Assembly (NCBI GenBank): GCA_900555985.1 | Contig: USNF01000003.1 | Location: 44,683-108,682, forward strand | Origin: an uncultured Gemella sp. | GTDB taxonomy: Bacteria > Bacillota > Bacilli > Staphylococcales > Gemellaceae | Length of the DNA stretch: 64,000 nt | Reading direction: 5' to 3' | Shown: piece by piece, positions 45,239-55,881 of the stretch | Layout of the letters: each line of letters opens with the position of its first letter | How positions within the stretch are numbered: position 1 is the stretch's first letter | The notes under the pieces: model-generated | What the model was told of the DNA's origin: nothing | Database searches by the model: none | The model's input: only the letters and a program-made list of their open reading frames with translations | Made by a program: the position numbers and the translations under genes

Positions 45239-47183
45239 CAGATATAAAATTATAGATCATCTAGGCACAGGAGGGATGGCCACAGTTTGGCTAGGTTATG
45301 ATACTATCCTAGATAGAAATGTTGCTATAAAAACTTTTAAGATTGATGCAAATGATGAGGATGCGGTAAAAAGATTTAATAGGGAAGCTAAAGCAGTGAC
45401 AAGTTTATCACATCCTAATATAGTATCGATCTATGATGTTGAAAATGAAGGAGATTTCTATTATTTAATTCTTGAATATGTTGAGGGAATGACACTTAAG
45501 GATTATATGATGAAAAATCCTAAAATGCCAATTGAAACTATAGTACATATATCTAAACAAATTGCAGACGGATTATGTCACGCTCACCAAAACGGGATTA
45601 TTCACAGAGATATAAAACCACAGAATATTTTAATGAATGAAAATCTTACGTGTAAAATTACAGATTTTGGAATAGCAAGAGCTTATGGGGATACTACTCT
45701 TACTCAAACTAATCAAATGTTAGGAACAGTTTATTATTTATCACCTGAGCAAGCTAGAGGGAATGTAGCAACAGCACAAAGTGATATTTATTCTTTAGGT
45801 ATTTTAATATTTGAAATGATTACAGGACAAATTCCATTTAAGGGAGAATCAGCTGTTGCAATTGCATTAAAACATCTTCAAGAAGAGTTACCTGATATTG
45901 ATAAATTTAGAGAAAATGTTCCACAGAGTGTAAAAAATATTGTTCTTAAGGCAACAATGAAAAATCCAAATGAGAGATACATTAGTTCTAAAGAATTAGC
46001 TGAAGATTTAGAGACAGTATTAAATCCGGAAAGATTATACGAAAATAAATATACTGGCTTTAAAATACCAGAAGAAAATGCCAATGCTGCATATAATCAA
46101 ACACAATATATTGATACTCGTAATATTGAACCATATTATGAGCCTAATTATTCAGAAACTGGTCAGTATAATAACTATCCTGATGAGAATTATAGAAATA
46201 ATAATAATTATAATAATAACAATAATATCCCTAATAACAATAATAGTGGGAAAAATCAAAAAAATAGCTATAGTAATTTAGGGAATAAAGAGAAAAAACA
46301 ACCATCTAAAGTAAAACATGTTATTTTAGCGTTATTAGCTATTATATTTATTGTAGTTGGAGCTTTCTTCGCATATAATTATATTGTAGGTGCTGATAGT
46401 GTTTCTGCTCCTGAAGTTCGTAATAAAACATTAGAAGAAGCTAAAGTAACAATTGTTAAAGCAGGATTAGAAGTAGGAGAAGTCACTGAAGTAGCGAGTG
46501 ATGATGTAAAAGAAAATACTGTTATCGATAGTGATCCTAAAGCAGGTAAAAAGGTTAGAAAGGGTTCTAAAGTGGACCTAAGAGTTTCTTCAGGTAAGAA
46601 AACAGTAGATATGCCAAACTATGTTGGATTAGATGAAGATACAGCTAAAAGAAATGCATCAAAATTAGGATTTAAAAATGTTACTGTTGAGAAAGTAGAG
46701 AGTAATAATTATGACAGTGGTAAGGTAGTAGCTCAAAACATTTCTGCTGGTTCAGAAATTGTACCAAATGAAAAAGAACTTATTTTACAAGTCTCATCTG
46801 GTAAGAAAAAAATTACTATGCCTAACTTAGTTAATCAATCTAGTCAAGTAGCTCAAAGTACAATAGCATCATATGGCTTTAGAAATGTAACTTATAAAGA
46901 AGAGTACTCAGATAAAGAGGCTGGAACAGTAATATCTCAAAGTATTAGAAGCGGTGCAAGTATTGTTCCAGGGGAAGAAAGTTTAGAAATTGTAATTTCT
47001 AAAGGTAAGAAACCATCAACTAATACTAATTCTAATGATAAAAATGATTCATCTAATAACAAGAATACAAATAATTCTACTGGCGATAAAAATAGTACCA
47101 CTAATAATAATTCAAATAACAATAATAACAGTAGTAATAGCAATAGTAACAATAATTCAAATAATAAAAATAACAAAGATTAA
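45216..47183 (+). CDS. prkC: Serine/threonine protein kinase PrkC (PASTA kinase)
   Basis: The 655-residue membrane kinase senses cell-wall fragments and controls growth and division. The Hanks kinase domain (about 10-270) has GTGGMATVW, K39, HRDIKPQN (130-137) and DFG (150-152). Then come an Asn/Tyr-rich juxtamembrane linker (about 290-355), one membrane helix (368-390), three PASTA repeats (about 397-462, 463-531 and 532-600) and an Asn/Ser-rich tail (601-655). The GTG at 45207 lies in the AAGGGGTG ribosome site; ATG 45216 is the start. The final low-complexity tail is unusual in length. Confidence 0.95.
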   Translation: MIDKMICNRYKIIDHLGTGGMATVWLGYDTILDRNVAIKTFKIDANDEDAVKRFNREAKAVTSLSHPNIVSIYDVENEGDFYYLILEYVEGMTLKDYMMKNPKMPIETIVHISKQIADGLCHAHQNGIIHRDIKPQNILMNENLTCKITDFGIARAYGDTTLTQTNQMLGTVYYLSPEQARGNVATAQSDIYSLGILIFEMITGQIPFKGESAVAIALKHLQEELPDIDKFRENVPQSVKNIVLKATMKNPNERYISSKELAEDLETVLNPERLYENKYTGFKIPEENANAAYNQTQYIDTRNIEPYYEPNYSETGQYNNYPDENYRNNNNYNNNNNIPNNNNSGKNQKNSYSNLGNKEKKQPSKVKHVILALLAIIFIVVGAFFAYNYIVGADSVSAPEVRNKTLEEAKVTIVKAGLEVGEVTEVASDDVKENTVIDSDPKAGKKVRKGSKVDLRVSSGKKTVDMPNYVGLDEDTAKRNASKLGFKNVTVEKVESNNYDSGKVVAQNISAGSEIVPNEKELILQVSSGKKKITMPNLVNQSSQVAQSTIASYGFRNVTYKEEYSDKEAGTVISQSIRSGASIVPGEESLEIVISKGKKPSTNTNSNDKNDSSNNKNTNNSTGDKNSTTNNNSNNNNNSSNSNSNNNSNNKNNKD

Positions 47184-47190
47184 TAATAGT

Positions 47191-47216
47191 GGAGTAGGGT
47201 TATATTATCCTACTCC
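47191..47216 (+). terminator. Hairpin after prkC
   Basis: GGAGTAGG (47191-47198) pairs with CCTACTCC (47209-47216). There is no T-run, so it may be an attenuator or processing site rather than a full terminator. Confidence 0.5.
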
Positions 47217-47249
47217 ATAAATTATAAAAATTTAACGTGGTAATTGTAT

Positions 47250-48998
47250 ATGAATATGACATTAAAAAAGAAATTAGAGTTTTTACCGGATAGCCCGGGC
47301 TGCTATATTTATAGAGATAATATAGGTGAAATTATTTATGTAGGTAAAGCAAAAAATTTAAAAAATAGAGTAAAAAGTTATTTTACAGGAACTCATAATA
47401 AAAAAACCCAAGTATTGGTATCTAAAATCGAGGACTTAGAGTATATAATAGTTAACTCTGAAAAGGAAGCATTAATTTTAGAAAATAATTTAATAAAAAA
47501 ATATAAACCATATTTTAATATTAGATTAAAGGATGATAAGAGTTATCCATATTTAATGATTACTAAGGAAGAAAATCCTAGACTTCTTATGACTAGAAAA
47601 TACAAAAAAAGTAATAAGAATATTTATTTTGGTCCATATGTAGATATAAAATCAGCGAATGAAGTGAAAAAAATTTTAGATAAAGTATACCCTTTACGCC
47701 GCTGTAACCCTATTGAAAAAAGACCATGTATGTATTATCAAATAGGTGAATGTATAGGACCATGTGCAAGAAGAGTATCTCAGGAGGAATATCGAGAAAG
47801 AATAAATAAGATTAAATCTTTTTTAAGCGGTGATACTTCTGAAATTCTTGAAGATTTAAATAAAAAAATGAAAGAACATATAAAGAATCTTGAATTTGAA
47901 GCGGCCCAACAAATACATAGTTATATAAAATCTATAGAAATTTCTATTCAAAAACAAGTTATTACCGATAGTAAAAATATAGATAGAGACTATATAGGAT
48001 TCAGTTATAATAAAGAATATATATGTATTCAAATTTTCTTATCACGCATGGGGAATATTATTGAAAGGAAAGTAGAGTATTTTAACTTATATGATACTCC
48101 TGAACAAATACTATATTCGTATCTAATTCAATATTATACATTAAATAAATTACCTAAAGAAATATATGTTGATGGTTTAGATATAGATTTATTAAATGAG
48201 ATTTTTTCTTCAAAAGTAATTTCTCCAAAGCGTGGAAATCATAAAAAAATACTAGATACAGTTGTAGAAAATGCAAATTACTTTTTAAATAATAATTTAG
48301 AATTGGAAGAATTAAAATCTAGAAAATTACAAGTTACACTTAATAACATTGCAGAGAAATTAGGAGTTAAATCGATAAATAGTATAGATGCATTTGATAA
48401 CTCTAATATTATGGGAGTGGATGCTGTTTCTGTTAAAGTTAATTTTACAAATGGTAAGAAAAATACGTATAATTATAGAAAATTTAAAATAAAAGAAACT
48501 GTTGGAATTAATGATATAGAGACTATGAAAGAAGTTCTTTATAGGAATTATAAAAATAAGAAAACAAATACTGAATTAATTATAGTAGATGGTGGTAAAA
48601 ATCATCTAAATGCTGCTATAGAAATTGTACACAAGAAACTTGGGTTAAATTATATTAAAATTATTGGATTAGCCAAAAATGATAAGCATATTACGGAATA
48701 TATTATAACTGATGATTATGAGATAATAGAATTTCCAAAAACCTCAGCTGAATATTTGTTTTTAAAACAAATACAAGATGAAGTACATAGATTTGCTATA
48801 ACATATCATAGAGCGACTAAAACAAAAAATATGTTTAATTCTAGCTTAGATAATATAGAAGGTATCGGTAAGGTAAGAAAGAATATATTATTAAAATCAT
48901 TTGCATCTATTGAAGAAATTAAAAATGCACCAGAAGAAAAACTGATAGCTTTAGGAATTCCTAAAAATACTATAATTAAATTAAAAAATGAATTATAA
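47250..48998 (+). CDS. uvrC: UvrABC excinuclease subunit C
   Basis: The 582-residue nuclease makes both incisions of nucleotide excision repair. It has the GIY-YIG domain (GCYIYRDN..IIYVGKAKNLKNRV), the Cys-rich segment RRCNPIEKRPCMYYQIGECIGPC written here in part, a UVR domain near 205-235, an RNase-H-like C-terminal nuclease (AFDNSNIMG, IVDGGKNHLNA), and tandem helix-hairpin-helix at the end (IEGIGKVRKNILLKSF). TTG 47244 is also in frame; ATG 47250 has better spacing from GTGG, and ATG 47256 is possible. Confidence 0.94.
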   Translation: MNMTLKKKLEFLPDSPGCYIYRDNIGEIIYVGKAKNLKNRVKSYFTGTHNKKTQVLVSKIEDLEYIIVNSEKEALILENNLIKKYKPYFNIRLKDDKSYPYLMITKEENPRLLMTRKYKKSNKNIYFGPYVDIKSANEVKKILDKVYPLRRCNPIEKRPCMYYQIGECIGPCARRVSQEEYRERINKIKSFLSGDTSEILEDLNKKMKEHIKNLEFEAAQQIHSYIKSIEISIQKQVITDSKNIDRDYIGFSYNKEYICIQIFLSRMGNIIERKVEYFNLYDTPEQILYSYLIQYYTLNKLPKEIYVDGLDIDLLNEIFSSKVISPKRGNHKKILDTVVENANYFLNNNLELEELKSRKLQVTLNNIAEKLGVKSINSIDAFDNSNIMGVDAVSVKVNFTNGKKNTYNYRKFKIKETVGINDIETMKEVLYRNYKNKKTNTELIIVDGGKNHLNAAIEIVHKKLGLNYIKIIGLAKNDKHITEYIITDDYEIIEFPKTSAEYLFLKQIQDEVHRFAITYHRATKTKNMFNSSLDNIEGIGKVRKNILLKSFASIEEIKNAPEEKLIALGIPKNTIIKLKNEL

Positions 48999-48999
48999 A

Positions 49000-49047
49000 A
49001 ATTAAGTTATCCATATTTATAAAGAAAATAATACGGATAACTTAATT
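49000..49047 (+). terminator. Terminator after uvrC
   Basis: AATTAAGTTATCC (49000-49012) pairs with GGATAACTTAATT (49035-49047), followed by a T-run. The loop is 22 bases. Confidence 0.85.
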
Positions 49048-49084
49048 TTTTTGTAATAATCTATAGTAATATCATAAAAAGTAT

Positions 49085-49092
49085 GGTATAAT
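49085..49092 (+). promoter_or_regulatory. Extended -10 promoter of the FAH-hydrolase/recA unit
   Basis: TGGTATAAT with TATAAT at 49087-49092, 37 bases before the FAH-family gene, without a -35. I find no good LexA (CGAAC-type) box here or directly before recA. Confidence 0.5.
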
Positions 49093-49128
49093 AACTTAAA
49101 AGATTATAAAAAAGTCGAGGAGGCAACT

Positions 49129-50043
49129 ATGAAATTTTTATCATTTAGTTATAACAATGAAGAACTATATGGAGTAAAAGTAAAACGTGAAGAAAGTGCA
49201 TGGAATTTAATTAAAGTATTAGAAGATTTTGATAATGAAAGTGTTATCCCTAAAACATTAAGAGAAGCTATTGAAGTATATGGAGTTTCTTTTATTGAAA
49301 AAATTAGAAAAGTTTTAAAACTTGTAGAAGAAAGTGGAAAAGCTGATAAATATAAAGTTTCATTTGATGAAATTATATGGCGTTCACCTATTACAAGAAC
49401 ACCTAAAAATGTACTTTGTGTTGGACATAATTATGAGGCACATGTTAATGAATTAGGAGATGAGTTGGCAAAAACTCCTAAAGATGTACTTATTTTTACA
49501 AAATCACCAACAGCACTAGCTGGTAATAATGAAGTAGTTCCATCTCATAAATCAATAACAGATAGTTTAGATTTTGGTGGTGAGCTAGCTGTTGTTATTT
49601 CTAAACCAGGTAAAAATATTCTTAAACCACTTGTATTAGATTATATTTTTGGTTATACAATTATGAATGATATTACTGCTACTGATCTTCAGTACAAACA
49701 TGGACAATTTTTCTTAGGAAAATCTTTAGAAAAATCAGCAGTTGTTGGTCCATATTTAGTTACTAAAGATGAAGTAAGTTCTCCTGAATCTATGAGTATT
49801 GTTACAAAAGTAAATGGAGAAATTAGACAAAATGCAATGACTTCTGAGATGTTATTTAGAGTAGATGATGTACTATCAGAAATTAGTAAGATTGTTCCAT
49901 TAGAAGCGGGCGATATTATTGCTACAGGAACACCTGCAGGAGTTGGTTCTGCACAAAATCCTCCTAAGTTTTTAAAACAAGGAGATGAAATTAAAATAAC
50001 AGTTGAAGGAATAGGGACTTTAACTACAGTTATTGGTGAATAG
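49129..50043 (+). CDS. Fumarylacetoacetate hydrolase (FAH) family protein
   Basis: The 304-residue protein has an N-terminal extension (about 1-85) and a C-terminal FAH domain: VLCVGHNYEAHVNELG, the metal-binding Glu/Asp pattern in LDFGGELAVVI, GYTIMNDITATDLQ, and DIIATGTPAGVG. Family members hydrolyse or decarboxylate beta-diketo acids (oxaloacetate decarboxylase, acylpyruvase); the exact substrate cannot be assigned. AGGAGG precedes the ATG. recA follows 15 bases downstream, so it may share its transcript. Confidence 0.88.
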   Translation: MKFLSFSYNNEELYGVKVKREESAWNLIKVLEDFDNESVIPKTLREAIEVYGVSFIEKIRKVLKLVEESGKADKYKVSFDEIIWRSPITRTPKNVLCVGHNYEAHVNELGDELAKTPKDVLIFTKSPTALAGNNEVVPSHKSITDSLDFGGELAVVISKPGKNILKPLVLDYIFGYTIMNDITATDLQYKHGQFFLGKSLEKSAVVGPYLVTKDEVSSPESMSIVTKVNGEIRQNAMTSEMLFRVDDVLSEISKIVPLEAGDIIATGTPAGVGSAQNPPKFLKQGDEIKITVEGIGTLTTVIGE

Positions 50044-50058
50044 AAGAAAGGATAAATC

Positions 50059-51186
50059 ATGGCTAAAAAAGCAAAGGATAAACAAGTTACACATATAGAA
50101 AAAGAAGATTTAAAAGCACGTCAGGCAGCGATTAATGAAGCAATTAAAGTTATAGAAAAAGAATATGGTAAAGGTGCAATAATGGATATTTCTTCTGAAA
50201 ATCCAATTAAAGTAGAGGCAGTTTCTTCTGGTTCTCTAGCTATAGACTCAGCACTAGGAATAGGTGGATATCCAAAAGGAAGAATAGTGGAAGTCTATGG
50301 ACCAGAATCTTCTGGTAAAACAACTATAGCTCTACATGCTATTGCAGAAGTTCAAAAAACTGGAGGAATTGCAGCATTTATCGATGCAGAGAATGCACTT
50401 GATATTGAATATGCTAAGGCTTTAGGTGTTGATTTCACACCAGGTAAATTCTTCTTATCTCAACCCGATAGTGGTGAGCAAGCGTTAGATATTGCAGAAA
50501 AATTAATTTTATCAGGAGCAATTGATATTATAGTTATCGACTCAGTAGCTGCATTGGTACCAAAAGCAGAAATTGATGGTGTCATGGGAGCAAATCATAT
50601 TGGTTTACAAGCTCGTCTTATGTCACAAGCATTAAGAAAATTAACTGGACAAATAAATAAAGCTAATACAATTGCTTTATTTATAAATCAACTACGTGAA
50701 AAAGTTGGAGTAATGTTTGGTAGCCCTGAAGTTACAACTGGAGGACGTGCATTAAAATTCTACTCAACAGTAAGAATTGATGTTCGTAAAGGAGAAGCAA
50801 TAAAAGGTGCTGACAGTGAAATACTTGGAAATAGAACAAAAATTAAGATAGTTAAAAATAAAGTTGCTCCTCCATTTAAAATTGCAGAAGTTGATATTAT
50901 GTTTGGAGAAGGAATATCAAAAATTGGTGAAACACTTGACTTTGCAGTGGATTTAGATATTATTAATAAATCTGGATCATGGTTCTCATATAACGGAGAA
51001 AGACTGGGTCAAGGTAGAGAAAATGTAAAAAAAGTATTTGAAGAAAATGAAGAGTTATATAATGAAATTTATGATTTAGTAAGGGCAGAAATATTGAATA
51101 AAACAGGTAATAAAGAAACTTCAACTGAAGATCTTGAAGCTGATGAACTAGATTTAGGGATTGAAAATTTAGGTGAGGTAGAATAA
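50059..51186 (+). CDS. recA: Recombinase RecA
   Basis: The 375-residue ATPase catalyses strand exchange and SOS co-protease activity. Walker [10 protein letters not shown] is at 81-89; [18 protein letters not shown], the [11 protein letters not shown]1 loop, the [15 protein letters not shown]2 region and an acidic C-terminus are all in place. The N-terminus is about 15 residues longer than E. coli RecA ([17 protein letters not shown]). AAAGGAT precedes the ATG. No LexA box is obvious upstream. Confidence 0.97.
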   Translation: MAKKAKDKQVTHIEKEDLKARQAAINEAIKVIEKEYGKGAIMDISSENPIKVEAVSSGSLAIDSALGIGGYPKGRIVEVYGPESSGKTTIALHAIAEVQKTGGIAAFIDAENALDIEYAKALGVDFTPGKFFLSQPDSGEQALDIAEKLILSGAIDIIVIDSVAALVPKAEIDGVMGANHIGLQARLMSQALRKLTGQINKANTIALFINQLREKVGVMFGSPEVTTGGRALKFYSTVRIDVRKGEAIKGADSEILGNRTKIKIVKNKVAPPFKIAEVDIMFGEGISKIGETLDFAVDLDIINKSGSWFSYNGERLGQGRENVKKVFEENEELYNEIYDLVRAEILNKTGNKETSTEDLEADELDLGIENLGEVE

Positions 51187-51193
51187 TAGATAT

Positions 51194-51286
51194 ATGAATA
51201 AACGATTATTTAAAATAGTATTATGGTTAATGATATTTGCAATATTAGCTAGTGGATTTATTTCTGCAATTGCGATATTTCTATAA
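51194..51286 (+). CDS. Tiny single-pass membrane peptide (DUF4044-like)
   Basis: A 30-residue frame starts 7 bases after the recA stop: MNKRLFKIVLWLMIFAIL then ASGFISAIAIFL. A basic start is followed by one hydrophobic helix. This pattern resembles DUF4044 proteins, short conserved membrane peptides of Firmicutes with unknown function (from memory). There is no strong ribosome site, but the gene sits before a clear terminator on the recA transcript. Expression is plausible, not proved. Confidence 0.6.
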   Translation: MNKRLFKIVLWLMIFAILASGFISAIAIFL

Positions 51287-51307
51287 TACAATAAGGTTAA
51301 AGATAAG

Positions 51308-51328
51308 AACTCAGAGCTATTCTGAGTT
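51308..51328 (+). terminator. Terminator of the recA unit
   Basis: AACTCAGA (51308-51315) pairs with TCTGAGTT (51321-51328), followed by a T-rich tract. Confidence 0.85.
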
Positions 51329-51381
51329 TTTATTTTGAAAATGTGATAGAATATAATTATATAAAAACTAGGAGAAATACA

Positions 51382-53568
51382 GTGAATTTAGTACAAAATA
51401 TGAATGAAAATCAATTAAAGGCTATACTAAAAACTGAGGGTGCTGTTATGGTAATAGCAGGAGCTGGAAGTGGAAAAACTCGCGTTCTGACAAATAGGAT
51501 AGCATACTTAATTTCTGAAAAAAATGTTTTAGAAAGTAATATCTTAGCAATAACATTTACCAATAAGGCAGCAAAAGAAATGAAAGAGAGAATTTATAGT
51601 CTTGTTGGAGAAACCTCAAAGTATATTTGGATTAATACTTTCCATTCAATGTGTGTAAGAATTTTAAGACAAAATATAGAATTACTTGGATACAATAAAA
51701 ATTTCACAATATTAGATGTTAGTGAGCAAAAATCAATTATTAAAAATATTCTAAAAGAGTTAAATCTATCAGAAGATTCATATCAACCAAATAATATATT
51801 AAAAATTATATCAAAAGCTAAAAATAATATGACAAGTGTTAGCGATATGCGCAGTCAGTCTAGATTTGGTTTTATGAAAAATGTGTCTGAAATTTATGGA
51901 CATTACCAAAACTATTTAAAGAAAAATAGTGTATTAGATTTTGATGATTTAATGCTAAAAACAATAGTCCTTTTTGAAAAACATCCTGAAGTACTAAGTA
52001 TATATCAAAATAAATTCCAGTATATTCATGTTGATGAGTATCAGGACACTAATGTTATACAATATAAACTTATAAAAATGTTATCAGCGGTACACAAAAA
52101 TGTTTGTGTAGTTGGCGATGATGATCAAAGTATTTATAGCTGGCGTGGAGCTTGTAGTGATAATATTATAAACTTTGAAAAAGATTATGATAATGTTGAA
52201 TTAATATTCTTAGATCAAAATTATCGTTCTAATTCAACTATTTTAGATGCCGCTAATGCAGTGATAAAAAATAATACTGAGAGAAAAGAGAAAGTATTGT
52301 GGTCAGAAAACAAAAGTAATAGAAAAATATCTATTTACGGTGCTTTAAATGATAAAGATGAAACAGATGATATAGCTAGAAAAATATTAGAATTAAATAA
52401 AGAAGGCATAAAATTTAGAGATATGGCAATTTTATATCGAGCTAACTTTTTATCGCGTTCAATGGAGAATTCATGTTTATCGTTCGGTATACCATATAAG
52501 CTTATAGGGTCATTAAAATTCTTACAACGTCAAGAAGTACGTGACTTATTAGCATATTTAAATGTTATAGTAAATAGAGATGATGAATTTAGTTTAAGAA
52601 GAATAATTAATGTTCCTAAAAGAGGAATTGGGGCAACCTCAATGGAAAAAATAGATAAGTATGCTAATGAATATGGACTATCATTATTTGAAGCTCTAGA
52701 AAATATTGATATGATTGGAGTTTCTAAAAAGATAACGACTAATGTTCATTTATTAACTAACTTAATAAAAAAATATTCTAATACTGAAAATTATTCAATT
52801 GATGAACTAATAATTGGAATTTATAAGGATTCAGGTTATGAAAATATGCTTAAAGAATCATCAGATCCTTATGCAGAAAGTAGAATTGAAAATATATCAG
52901 AGTTGGTTTCATCTGCGAAGCAGTTTTCAAGCATGAATGATAGCTTAATAGATTTTATATCAGAAATGTCACTGACTTCTGATGCTGATGATGAAAATAT
53001 TGAGGATGCTGTAGTTTTATCAACCGTACATGCGGCTAAAGGACTTGAATATGATGTAGTATTTATAATGGGACTTGAAGAAAGTTTATTCCCTTCTATA
53101 AGAGATGCAGATAGTAGTGAAGATGAAAGAAATAAAATGGAGGAAGAACGTCGATTAGCATATGTTGCAATAACAAGAGCTAAGGAAAGATTATTTATGT
53201 CTTTTGCAAACAGACGTATGCAATTTGGTTCAATAAAAATGAATAGAAAATCACGATTTATAGATGAAGTACCAAAGGAACTTACTCATTTTGAGTCTTC
53301 TTTTGGCTCAACTCCATCAGATAATAAAGATTCAAATATTGAACAAGCAAATAAATTTATAAGTAATCTTAGTCCAAAAATTAATATTACTAAAAAAGCT
53401 AAACTATCAAATGACATGAATTATAGCACTGGTGATATAGTATTACATAAGAAGTTTGGTGAAGGAAAAGTATTAGACATAAAAACTGATAGTGTAAAAG
53501 TAGAATTTGATGAAGTTGGAGTTAAGATACTGCTTATAGAATATGCTAATTTGACTAGAAAGGACTAG
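51382..53568 (+). CDS. pcrA: ATP-dependent DNA helicase PcrA
   Basis: The 728-residue SF1A helicase unwinds DNA 3'-5' in repair and rolling-circle replication. Motif I AGAGSGKTRVLTNRI, motif II VDEYQDTN, motif III VVGDDDQSIYSWRGA, motif IV LDQNYRSN, motif V STVHAAKGLEYD and motif VI YVAITRAKERL are all seen. A C-terminal Tudor-like domain (GDIVLHKKFGEGKVLDI) is kept. The GTG at 51382 follows AGGAG by 7 bases and gives VNLVQNMNENQLKAI; an in-frame GTG at 51343 lacks a ribosome site. pcrA-ligA is a conserved pair. Confidence 0.96.
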   Translation: MNLVQNMNENQLKAILKTEGAVMVIAGAGSGKTRVLTNRIAYLISEKNVLESNILAITFTNKAAKEMKERIYSLVGETSKYIWINTFHSMCVRILRQNIELLGYNKNFTILDVSEQKSIIKNILKELNLSEDSYQPNNILKIISKAKNNMTSVSDMRSQSRFGFMKNVSEIYGHYQNYLKKNSVLDFDDLMLKTIVLFEKHPEVLSIYQNKFQYIHVDEYQDTNVIQYKLIKMLSAVHKNVCVVGDDDQSIYSWRGACSDNIINFEKDYDNVELIFLDQNYRSNSTILDAANAVIKNNTERKEKVLWSENKSNRKISIYGALNDKDETDDIARKILELNKEGIKFRDMAILYRANFLSRSMENSCLSFGIPYKLIGSLKFLQRQEVRDLLAYLNVIVNRDDEFSLRRIINVPKRGIGATSMEKIDKYANEYGLSLFEALENIDMIGVSKKITTNVHLLTNLIKKYSNTENYSIDELIIGIYKDSGYENMLKESSDPYAESRIENISELVSSAKQFSSMNDSLIDFISEMSLTSDADDENIEDAVVLSTVHAAKGLEYDVVFIMGLEESLFPSIRDADSSEDERNKMEEERRLAYVAITRAKERLFMSFANRRMQFGSIKMNRKSRFIDEVPKELTHFESSFGSTPSDNKDSNIEQANKFISNLSPKINITKKAKLSNDMNYSTGDIVLHKKFGEGKVLDIKTDSVKVEFDEVGVKILLIEYANLTRKD

Positions 53569-53575
53569 TACTTAA

Positions 53576-55838
<2,263 letters not shown>

Positions 55839-55881
55839 TTATTTAATTATAATGATAGATTAGGAGAATAGAGGCGAAAAA

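Noticed and set aside
46937..47176. Minus-strand Leu-rich frame opposite the prkC tail
   Set aside because: It is only the antisense of the Asn/Ser-rich repeats and would encode poly-Leu; no start signals.
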